Shown: positions 55,482 through 62,549 of the stretch, in pieces
Position numbering within the stretch: the stretch's first letter is position 1
Layout of the letters: every line of letters starts with the position of its first letter
Origin: an uncultured Verrucomicrobia subdivision 3 bacterium
Lineage (GTDB): Bacteria > Verrucomicrobiota > Verrucomicrobiia > Limisphaerales > UBA11358
DNA: 64,000 bases
Assembly: GCA_903865745.1 (NCBI GenBank)
Contig: CAIPKV010000052.1
Location: forward strand, 1 to 64,000
Reading direction: 5' to 3'
Notes under the pieces: generated by a model
The model's database searches: none
What the model was told of the DNA's origin: nothing
The model's input: only the letters and a program-made list of their open reading frames with translations
Position numbers and translations under genes: made by a program

Positions 55482-55503
55482 ACTCAGGTAGGCTGGTTGA
55501 ACT

Positions 55504-56064
55504 ATGACACTCGATGATATTCTTTTAGAGGCCGAAGACAAAATGCTCAAGACCGAGCAAGCGGTTGCCAATGATTTTGCCGGCGTCCGCACGGGCAAGG
55601 CCTCGCCTAGCCTGGTGGAAAATATTCAGGCGGAAGTTTACGGCTCGATGATGCGTATCCGCGAACTGGCGAACATCACCACGCCGGAGCCGCGCATGCT
55701 CGTCATCACGCCATGGGACGTAGCCTCGCTCCAGCCGATTGAGAAGGCGATCCAGAAAGCCAATCTAGGCCTTTCGCCGGTGGTGCAAGGCAAGTTTCTG
55801 CGCCTCTCTTTTCCTGAACTGAGCACCGAACGCCGTCAGGAATTCGTAAAGCTCATCAAGAAAATGTCCGAGGACGGGCGCGTGGCTATCCGTCACCATC
55901 GTCGCGACGCGATGGACTTGTTCAAGAAGCACGCACACGACAGCGGCATTACCGAGGACGCCAAAAAACAAGCGGAGAAAGATTTGCAAAAGCTTACCGA
56001 TGACTACATCGCCAAGATTGACGCGCACGTCGTCCACAAGGAAAAGGAAATCATGACGGTGTGA
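55504..56064 (+). CDS. frr: Ribosome recycling factor
   Basis: 186 residues, the standard length. Family features: 'FAGVRTGKASPSLVENIQAE', 'ANITTPEPRMLVITPWD', 'AIQKANLGLSPVVQGKFLRL', 'RRQEFVKLIKKMSEDGRVAI' and the C-terminal long helix ('KDLQKLTDDYIAKIDAHVVH'). It splits post-termination ribosomes together with EF-G. The common neighbours tsf and pyrH are absent here; it follows the double-SIS gene by 22 bp. A bidirectional terminator lies downstream. Confidence 0.96.
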   Translation: MTLDDILLEAEDKMLKTEQAVANDFAGVRTGKASPSLVENIQAEVYGSMMRIRELANITTPEPRMLVITPWDVASLQPIEKAIQKANLGLSPVVQGKFLRLSFPELSTERRQEFVKLIKKMSEDGRVAIRHHRRDAMDLFKKHAHDSGITEDAKKQAEKDLQKLTDDYIAKIDAHVVHKEKEIMTV

Positions 56065-56067
56065 GGA

Positions 56068-56100
56068 GATTTACGATTGCCGATTTGCGATTTACGAATG
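56068..56100. repeat. 7-bp mini-repeat (GATTTRC-type x4)
   Basis: GATTTAC, GATTGCC, GATTTGC, GATTTAC and a partial GAATG, directly after the frr stop codon. Confidence 0.75.
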
Positions 56101-56132
56101 AAAAACCACTGCGGGAAACCGTGGTGGTTTTT
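56101..56132. terminator. Bidirectional terminator between frr and the FtsB-like gene
   Basis: AAAAACCAC (56101-56109) pairs with GTGGTTTTT (56124-56132), with an inner CGG/CCG pair. A-runs and T-runs flank the stem on the two sides, so it can serve both convergent genes. Confidence 0.8.
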
Positions 56133-56449
56133 TATTTAGAAGCGCTGGCGGAGTTGGTTTCAAAGCGGATGACCGTTTCATCTGGCTTAGCATAGCCGAG
56201 CTTTTCGCGGGCGAGACGCTCGACGGCCGCAGGGTCGTTGCGAAGTTCGTCGATGTCGGCACGCAGCTGTCGCGAAAGCGTCTCTTGCTTTTCTATCTCG
56301 GCATCCAGCCGTAGGATTTCACGACGCATCCGTTCGTTTTGTTCAATCGGCTTCTGGTAGGCCAGGCAGATAAACACGAGCACCGCCAGCGCCAGGAGGG
56401 CGACGACTGCCTGCGACAGCTTGCTCCAAATACCAAGATCAACTTTCAC
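56132..56449 (-). CDS. FtsB/DivIC-like septum formation initiator protein
   Basis: 105 residues. One N-terminal membrane helix ('LSQAVVALLALAVLVFICLA') is followed by a coiled coil ('RMRREILRLDAEIEKQETLS') and the short 'LARE KLGYAKPDE' segment typical of the FtsB/DivIC family (motif 'ERLAREKLGYAKPDETVI'). It would join the cell-division complex at the septum. The size is normal. No division partner genes lie next to it. Confidence 0.85.
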   Translation of the reverse strand: MKVDLGIWSKLSQAVVALLALAVLVFICLAYQKPIEQNERMRREILRLDAEIEKQETLSRQLRADIDELRNDPAAVERLAREKLGYAKPDETVIRFETNSASASK

Positions 56450-56533
56450 GCGCCAAGTTTAACGGCGCGTGGGCCGTCAGTGAAAGCGGATTTTACTGAC
56501 AACCGACAAGGGACGGATTAAATTTGCTCTTCG

Positions 56534-57169
56534 ATGTTCAAGGTTTTCTTTCTGATTTTCGAACCGGGCGTGGCTTGGGATCGGATTGCCCAGGCACGAC
56601 GCGGGTATGCTTTCATCTTGAGCTGGTATTTGTTGCCAATGATTTTGCTACAGGCTGCCGCCGAGGGATGGAGCATGGAGCGCTGGGGCAAGTGGCAGCC
56701 TAGGTTTCAGCGGTCAATGGATTTTTCCCGGCATGACATAATCGTTTTCGAAACGATTCAAGCCGTGCTGTTGCTGGCCATGATTCTACTATCCGCCCAG
56801 ATACTCTTGGTTGTTAGTCGCACCTTTCAGACTTTCCAGAAACAATGCCACTATCTCGATGCGTTTACGACGGTAGCCTACAGTTTCAGCCCGCTGTTAT
56901 GGTTACGGTTGCTGGACGCCAGCCCGACCTTTAGCCCGTGGGTTTCCTGGGGCATCGGCATCATCCTCACTATTTGGGTGCTTTACCAAGGAATCCCGCG
57001 AGTCATGAAGCCCGACCCGACCCACGCCTTTGGATTATATTTAGCCGGCATCTTTGTAATGGTGCTCACTTCGGCGCTCGCTCGGGTGCCGACAGCATTA
57101 TACCTACTGGGTGAAGTGAACTTCCGTAATTCCTGGCTAACCCATAAGTTCCCGAGCCTGTTCCAATGA
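56534..57169 (+). CDS. Yip1-family multi-pass membrane protein
   Basis: 211 residues with about five membrane helices ('FILSWYLLPMILLQAAAEGW', 'IQAVLLLAMILLSAQILLVV', 'TTVAYSFSPLLWLRLLDA', 'WVSWGIGIILTIWVLYQGI', 'LYLAGIFVMVLTSALARVP'). The N-terminus ('FEPGVAWDRIAQARRGY') and the 'AYSFSPLLWLRLLD' helix fit bacterial Yip1-like proteins. Function unknown. Its stop overlaps the start of the next small gene (ATGA), so the two are translationally coupled, and mnmE follows. Confidence 0.75.
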   Translation: MFKVFFLIFEPGVAWDRIAQARRGYAFILSWYLLPMILLQAAAEGWSMERWGKWQPRFQRSMDFSRHDIIVFETIQAVLLLAMILLSAQILLVVSRTFQTFQKQCHYLDAFTTVAYSFSPLLWLRLLDASPTFSPWVSWGIGIILTIWVLYQGIPRVMKPDPTHAFGLYLAGIFVMVLTSALARVPTALYLLGEVNFRNSWLTHKFPSLFQ

Positions 57170-57423
57170 ATTCATCCATCGAATCACAACTGCTCGACGT
57201 TCTGACATCTTTGGATGAAGCGGTGAAAACCATGGCGACTGCTAATCCCAAACCAAATCTCCTGCAGCTCTTTTCAAAGATTGACGGACTCGCCAAGCAA
57301 TTGCCGCCGGGAGCCGACCCGACGTTGCTTCATTATCTGCACAAGAAAAGCTACGAGAAGGCGCGGTTGTATTTGCAAGGGCGCGACGCAGAAAATCAAG
57401 TGGGTAACTGCCGGCACGTTTGA
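57166..57423 (+). CDS. Small hypothetical protein, coupled to the Yip1-like gene
   Basis: 85 residues; the ATG overlaps the stop of the upstream gene by 4 bp. It is mostly helical and soluble ('LLDVLTSLDEAVKTMATANP', 'LFSKIDGLAKQLPPGADPTL', 'LHYLHKKSYEKARLYLQGRD'), ending 'CRHV'. I do not recognise the family. The same pattern, a small helical protein before mnmE, suggests a conserved gene but this is not tested. Confidence 0.65.
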   Translation: MNSSIESQLLDVLTSLDEAVKTMATANPKPNLLQLFSKIDGLAKQLPPGADPTLLHYLHKKSYEKARLYLQGRDAENQVGNCRHV

Positions 57424-57445
57424 GTTTACCGGTCGTAAATCCAAA

Positions 57446-58828
57446 ATGTTTCTCGAAGACACCATTGTCGCCATTGCCACGCCACTCGGCGAAGGCGGAC
57501 TCGCCGTCGTCCGCATCTCCGGCACTAATGCGTTTGCCATTGCTGACAAATGTTTTCAACCAATTGGCAAAAGTTCGCTAAACCCCTCCGCCGCGCCGAC
57601 GCACACCATCCAGTTTGGCAAGATTGTTCGCGACGAAAAGGTCATCGACGAAGTCCTCCTCGCCGTCTTGCGCGCGCCGCGTACGTTCACGCGCGAGGAT
57701 ACCGTCGAGATTTCCTGCCACGGTGGATTGCTCCCGGCCAAGCTGGTGCTCGACACGGTGCTCGCTGCCGGGGCACGCATGGCCGAGCCCGGCGAATTCA
57801 CGAAGCGCGCCTTTCTTAATGGCCGTATTGACCTCGCGCAAGCCGAGGCCGTGGCGGATTTGATTCATTCGCGCACGGAACTCGCGCTGACCGCCGCCAA
57901 CGAACAGCTCGCCGGCAAACTTTCCCAGCGTATCAATCAATTGCGCGATGATTTGATGCTCACGCTCGCGCATGTCGAGGCGCACATTGATTTTCCGGAT
58001 GAAGATATTTCGCCGGATACGAAAGAGAACCTCTTGCAACGCCTGGAAAGCGGTATCGCCTTCATGGACGAACTGCTCCGCACCGCGAACGAAGGGCAGA
58101 TTCTCCGGCGCGGTATCCGGGCGGCCATCATCGGCCGACCGAATGCGGGCAAATCGAGTTTGCTCAACCAATTGCTCGGCCATGACCGCGCCATTGTTTC
58201 GCCGATTGCTGGCACCACGCGCGATACGATTGAAGAAACTGCGAACATTCGTGGCCTGCCGGTAATCTTCATTGATACGGCCGGGTTGCGCGAGGCGGGC
58301 GACGAGATTGAGCTAGAAGGCATTCGGCGCAGCCGCGCCACGCTCGCGTCAGCGGAATTTATATTACACGTCCTCGACGCCAGCGAACCGCTGACGGAAG
58401 CAGATAAAAACTATCTGACCGAGTTCGCCGACAAGAAAAGGATTTTGATCCTCAACAAAAGCGATCTGCCCAAGCAGTTGGAACTCCCGCCGCAACTCAA
58501 CTCTCAACCCTCAACCCTCATAACTATTTCCAGTCTGAGCGGGCAGGGGATTGAGGCGTTGAAGGATGCGATTAAGAATCTAGTCTGGGCGGGCGAGATT
58601 AAGGCCGAGATGTTGCAGGTCACCATCAACTCGCGCCATCAGGACGCGCTGAACCGCGCCCGTTTCTCGGCGCGACTTGCCACCGATGCGTTGCGCGACG
58701 ACGTCACGCTGGAACTGGTGGCGATGGATTTGCGGCTGGCCGCCAACGCCGTCGGCGAAATCGTGGGCAAGACCACTACGGAAGATTTGCTCGACTCCAT
58801 CTTCAGCGCGTTCTGCATCGGGAAGTGA
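57446..58828 (+). CDS. mnmE: tRNA modification GTPase MnmE
   Basis: 460 residues from the ATG at 57446 ('MFLEDTIVAIATPLGEGGLA'), the family's normal start; the frame is open upstream but that part overlaps the previous gene. N-terminal folate-binding domain, then the G domain inserted in helices: 'IGRPNAGKSSLLN' (G1, ~229), 'DTAGLREAGD' (G3), 'NKSDLPK' (G4). The C-terminal 'AFCIGK' is the conserved CxGK end. With MnmG it modifies the wobble uridine of some tRNAs. A 7-bp repeat (58493-58521) encodes 'LNSQPST' between G4 and G5, a loop position that tolerates insertion. Confidence 0.96.
   Translation: MFLEDTIVAIATPLGEGGLAVVRISGTNAFAIADKCFQPIGKSSLNPSAAPTHTIQFGKIVRDEKVIDEVLLAVLRAPRTFTREDTVEISCHGGLLPAKLVLDTVLAAGARMAEPGEFTKRAFLNGRIDLAQAEAVADLIHSRTELALTAANEQLAGKLSQRINQLRDDLMLTLAHVEAHIDFPDEDISPDTKENLLQRLESGIAFMDELLRTANEGQILRRGIRAAIIGRPNAGKSSLLNQLLGHDRAIVSPIAGTTRDTIEETANIRGLPVIFIDTAGLREAGDEIELEGIRRSRATLASAEFILHVLDASEPLTEADKNYLTEFADKKRILILNKSDLPKQLELPPQLNSQPSTLITISSLSGQGIEALKDAIKNLVWAGEIKAEMLQVTINSRHQDALNRARFSARLATDALRDDVTLELVAMDLRLAANAVGEIVGKTTTEDLLDSIFSAFCIGK
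58493..58521. repeat. 7-bp mini-repeat inside mnmE
   Basis: CAACTCT, CAACCCT, CAACCCT, preceded by CAACT. In frame, between the G4 and G5 motifs. Confidence 0.75.
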
Positions 58829-58843
58829 GGCGACGCTCTTGGT

Positions 58844-59149
58844 TTAGCACCACTGCTTGCCGATTCCGTCAATTCCGCTGCGTTTCAAATCGTCTGGTGT
58901 CATACAAGGGTGCAGTTGAACATCCGCTTCAAACGTCAGAAACCACGGCTCGGCCAACGCGGGAATTTTCGTTGCATCCGGAAGATCTACTACCAGCAAG
59001 GCGCTCCGATGGCCATGGTGATCCGTGAAATAAACCGCCTCAGGTTTGATTGCGTCAAGGATTTTGCCGATTTTCGCGCCGACGGTGCCGTCTTTCACAG
59101 CGGCGTTAAAAATGTGATGGGGGATGGTGACGGTCATTAGCATTCTCAT
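58844..59149 (-). CDS. Small conserved alpha/beta protein (DUF3303-like)
   Basis: 101 residues. Ferredoxin-like alpha/beta pattern: 'MTVTIPHHIFNAAVKDG', 'ILDAIKPEAVYFTDHHGHRS', 'ALLVVDLPDATKIPALAEPW' and 'DVQLHPCMTPDDLKRSG'. I have seen similar ~100-residue bacterial proteins, some grouped with DUF3303-type domains; I am not certain of the assignment and no function is known. It converges on mnmE, 16 bp away. Confidence 0.6.
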   Translation of the reverse strand: MRMLMTVTIPHHIFNAAVKDGTVGAKIGKILDAIKPEAVYFTDHHGHRSALLVVDLPDATKIPALAEPWFLTFEADVQLHPCMTPDDLKRSGIDGIGKQWC

Positions 59150-59364
59150 GATGATTCCTTGGATTTGGTTTCGTTAAATAACTCAAAGATAAAGGACGAG
59201 GCGGGTCGCCGTCTATCCCGTTTCAGACGTTTTAAGAGTGGGTAGACCATTAAATATTGTACAGCCGCTATTTTATGGCGAGTTCTATCCCAGAGAGATG
59301 GTCAATTTTCGACACTTGGAGGTCCGTTTCGACGCTTTACATCTAAAAGTACTGTTTTTTGTCG

Positions 59365-59763
59365 TTTGGTGGTCATTTTGGTCGATTCAAGTGGTTGCTA
59401 ACCGCGTTAAGTTGGCAATTTACCGCGTTCAGTTGCCAACTAAGCGTCTTCAGTAGCCAGCTAAGCACGTTCATTGTCATGCTAATTGCGTTTAGCAGCG
59501 TGCTAAACAGGTTTAGCACGACGCTGAACGGCTTTATTTGCGTGCTGAACGGGTTTAGCTGGCAACTAAATGCTTTCAGTCGCGTGCTAACGACCCCCAG
59601 CGTCGTGCTGAAAGTCTTCAGTCGCTTGCCAACCGTGTTCATTTGGCAACTGAACGCGGTAAATTTCCAACTAAACGTTCTCACTTAGCAACAAAACACG
59701 TTTACCCGCGCGGTAAAGGACTTAAGTTGGCAAGTATATGCGTTCAGTACTGGGAAACTTTGC
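59365..59763. repeat. 21-bp phase-locked array D (TTYAG-N7-CTRAA dyads, 19 units)
   Basis: Units start at 59365, 59386, 59407 and then every 21 bp to 59743: 19 units with no indel. Most follow a 17-bp dyad TTYAG-N7-CTRAA plus four spacer bases. Examples: TTTAGCAGCGTGCTAAA (59491), TTTAGCACGACGCTGAA (59512), TTTAGCTGGCAACTAAA (59554). The unit at 59701 reads TTTAC-N7-GTAAA, i.e. both arms changed together. I count the right arm CTRA in 12 of the first 14 full units after 59386 or close variants of it. Both strands are open with a Leu/Phe/Ser heptad, as expected from a symmetric seven-codon unit. It lies between the GH116-like gene's 3' end and the start of the small protein gene. Confidence 0.9.
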
Positions 59764-59873
59764 GCTTTTAAACAATTCTAAACTGAGCCTTCAAGTTTTC
59801 TTGCCCCCACGTTTACTAAGAGCTCGGAGATGACCATGACGATTAAATATTTCTGTTTATGATTATCTGATTA

Positions 59874-62477
59874 CTAGGCAAGGCTGACTTCCAGTTTCTC
59901 TCCGGTAGAAATAATCACCGACTTTTCAAAGGTTAGGAGTACCCGCTGATCATTTCGAGTTAAGCGGGTGTTAATAGATTGTCCAGCGTGCTGAACCTTT
60001 GCTGAAGTTGCCGATTCGCTGGCCAGTGCGATGGTGTTCAATTCCAAGTTGCCCCAATGCACAGAAATTTCCGCCGTTAGATTTCGACCTTCCAGCTTTT
60101 GTGCATAACTGCCCCACCCTTCCGCACTCGTGAACGCGCACTTGAAATTCTCCGGCGTCAGTCGCGGCGCAAATCCGATGTGCTGTTTCGGTCCGTGATA
60201 TTCAAAGCCGCACGCCGCGAGATAAACGCCATAGCTCGCCATGCTGCGGGCATAATGATCGCCGCACTCGACTTCGTTCCACGGATTGCGGCGCGACGCG
60301 TGGTAGCGGTCGTGTACCGCGCGCGTCACGGCGAGACCTTCCATCACCATGCCTTCCCAGATCATGTGGCCGGCCACCTGATGCTCGAACCCATTCATAC
60401 ACTCATCAAAATAACCCGCCGCCCATTCCGCGCCTTTGCCTTTGGCTTGAGCGTAATCCCAGTCGCGGCGGGGGAATGTACACATCAACAGGCCGGCCTC
60501 CCCGGGCATGGCATACCAGCGCCCGGGTTTATAGACTTCGCGATACGGTCCGACATCCGGCGAAAAGTTGTAACGCCAGAGCGATTTCAGCGCCTTTACA
60601 GTTTCCGGCTTCGGTAACACGCGTGGCAGTCCAACTTGAAATGCCCAACTCTGTCCGAATACCTGATCAATCTCACAGCCCGTGCCGGAGTTGATGGAGT
60701 CTAGATGCCTCGGGTCAACCTGGTTGATGAAATAATCGCCGTCGAAAAGCTGCTCCACCAGATTTTTCCGGCCCGTCGCCAAAATGCTCTGGCATTGCGC
60801 GGCAAAATCCGTGTCGCCCATTTCATCCGCCATCACCGCCGCGCCAGCGAGCGACGCGAGATAAAGTCCGCTCAGCCACGCGACTTTTCCAAACCAATCC
60901 GTGTCGAGCGTGTTGTGCTGATTGCTTTCGATGAGGCCATCGCCGTCGGCGTCCTTCTTGATGAGCCACTGCGTCGCGAGTTTGATTTTTGGCCAGTTGC
61001 GTTTGAGAAATGCGTCATCCAAACACATCTGGTGTTCGCGCAAAGCGCGAAGGATTGTTCCCGCCTGCGCGTCAATCGCTGGAATGCTGTTACGCTCGGC
61101 GCGGAACTTGATCGCACCGTCCGGCTTCTGTGCGATGCCAAAGTCCACGCGCTCGCGCGTGTTGCGTTCAAGGTCGGGAAACAGCCGCGCGATGGCATGG
61201 GCGTAGTGATAAACGTGGCCGCACGTCCCTGCGCAGCAGCCGACGCCTTCCCAGCCGTAGAAGCGGCCGTTCGCAAAACGGAAACACGTCGAGGTCGCAA
61301 GGATGGACGCGTTCAGCATCGTGCGGTCAAGAAACCAGAACGGCAGCGTGGAATCATACCAAGTGTCCCGCCAGAGTTTTGTCTGCGATTCGAGCCGTGA
61401 AACATTTTTTGTAACGTATTCCGCGATCGCCTGCGCCGATGGAAATTTCGTCGCGTAAAAACGTCCGCAGTTGTTGAAGCCTTCCTTGATGGAAAGATTC
61501 GGAAAATGCCACGCGAGAACGAACGTCACCGTTTTCGATTCCCCGGCAGCGAGTTTCAGCTTGCGCCCGAGCGAGCCGAAAAGTTTTTCCGCGAAGGAAA
61601 CTTTTTTATCGCCACTGTTGTTATCCGCACCGCCGAGCAATGCCAACGCCAGCGTGCCGAAGTCAGCCAATTTTTCGAGAGACGCGGACTCTTTCGGGTC
61701 GGCGGGAGTTGCGGTCTTTGCTTCAGGCGCAGCCTCGGCACTGCAAACCAGCAGCGCCGCGCCGTGCGATTTCGCGATACGGTTGATCAGCAGACCATCG
61801 CGCTTGCGGTTGAACAGGCACACGCCATTTTCCAGTTCGCCAATGAGCGTGGCCTCAACGGGAGCGGAGGAAGTGTTATGCAGCGTGAATTGAAAAATCG
61901 TCGCAGGCAGGCTGGAGTCGTCCGTGTTCAGCGGGATGAAGGGCGAGAATGCTTCCAACTTCACCGTGAGCGGCACGGCCGGGTCAGAGTAATTGACGAT
62001 GCCCACCGGATACTCGCCGCGAAAAGTGATTTCAGAAATACCATCGCGGTCGAGGGGAATTATTTTATCGCCAAGCTTGAGCGAAAATTTTTGTGTGAGC
62101 GGTGCGGCGGGCGTGAGCGGTTTGGCGTAATGCTCCGCGCCGGTCTTGATGAATTGGTTGAAAATATCCCAATGCCACAGCCGACCATCGCCGCCGAGAT
62201 ACAACTGGCCCGCGCCAATGCCGCCAATAGGCATGCCGACGAACTTGAGTTCATTGCCGCGAAGAACTTCCGGTGTGCCGCGCTCGAAAAGAGATTTCAC
62301 CCAGTCCGGAGAAAGTTTTTTGTCGGCGGGTACTAAATGGTCAAAATCCGCGCGTGTGAACGGCCCCGCCATGGCTGGCAACCGGGAGAAAGCCAGTCCG
62401 AGTGCGGTTACGGCGGAGACCTTGAGGAAATCACGGCGAGCCCATTGGTTTTTAGAAAAATTAGATAGCGGTTTCAT
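59874..62477 (-). CDS. Tat-exported GH116-like glycosidase (non-lysosomal glucosylceramidase family)
   Basis: 867 residues with a Tat signal ('ARRDFLKVSAVTALGLAFSR'). The N-terminal beta domain ('LKFVGMPIGGIGAGQLYLGG', 'RLWHWDIFNQF') and the C-terminal (alpha/alpha)6 domain ('DADGDGLIESNQHNTLDTDW', 'GQSWAFQVGLPRVLP', 'NPWNEVECGDHYARSMASYG') are those of GH116. The conserved acid/base Asp can be placed in 'TLDTDWFG'. The stretch where human GBA2 has its nucleophile (E-Y-R-M-Y-N-T) reads instead 'EGVGCCAGTCGHVYHYAHA', with three cysteines. It likely acts outside the cytoplasm on beta-glucosides or xylosides; substrate not shown. A sulfatase gene lies just upstream on the same strand. Confidence 0.85.
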   Translation of the reverse strand: MKPLSNFSKNQWARRDFLKVSAVTALGLAFSRLPAMAGPFTRADFDHLVPADKKLSPDWVKSLFERGTPEVLRGNELKFVGMPIGGIGAGQLYLGGDGRLWHWDIFNQFIKTGAEHYAKPLTPAAPLTQKFSLKLGDKIIPLDRDGISEITFRGEYPVGIVNYSDPAVPLTVKLEAFSPFIPLNTDDSSLPATIFQFTLHNTSSAPVEATLIGELENGVCLFNRKRDGLLINRIAKSHGAALLVCSAEAAPEAKTATPADPKESASLEKLADFGTLALALLGGADNNSGDKKVSFAEKLFGSLGRKLKLAAGESKTVTFVLAWHFPNLSIKEGFNNCGRFYATKFPSAQAIAEYVTKNVSRLESQTKLWRDTWYDSTLPFWFLDRTMLNASILATSTCFRFANGRFYGWEGVGCCAGTCGHVYHYAHAIARLFPDLERNTRERVDFGIAQKPDGAIKFRAERNSIPAIDAQAGTILRALREHQMCLDDAFLKRNWPKIKLATQWLIKKDADGDGLIESNQHNTLDTDWFGKVAWLSGLYLASLAGAAVMADEMGDTDFAAQCQSILATGRKNLVEQLFDGDYFINQVDPRHLDSINSGTGCEIDQVFGQSWAFQVGLPRVLPKPETVKALKSLWRYNFSPDVGPYREVYKPGRWYAMPGEAGLLMCTFPRRDWDYAQAKGKGAEWAAGYFDECMNGFEHQVAGHMIWEGMVMEGLAVTRAVHDRYHASRRNPWNEVECGDHYARSMASYGVYLAACGFEYHGPKQHIGFAPRLTPENFKCAFTSAEGWGSYAQKLEGRNLTAEISVHWGNLELNTIALASESATSAKVQHAGQSINTRLTRNDQRVLLTFEKSVIISTGEKLEVSLA

Positions 62478-62549
62478 GTTCAGGTAACTTTTGAATTATT
62501 TTGTAACAAAAACTAATGGCTTTGTGGGGTTAAAGGAACTGTTGTTGAG

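Noticed and set aside
57281-57445. Upstream extension of mnmE
   Set aside because: It overlaps the preceding gene, and the family's own N-terminus starts at the ATG at 57446.
59359-59688. 109-codon frame with a Leu/Phe heptad pattern in array D, and a similar frame on the other strand
   Set aside because: The dyad symmetry of each unit makes both strands encode alike peptides. This is explained by the DNA repeat. A translated product cannot be excluded without data but is not needed.
10720-59763. CRISPR arrays as an explanation for the 21-bp repeats
   Set aside because: There are no conserved repeats separated by unique spacers; the whole unit is repetitive and degenerate, and no cas genes are present.
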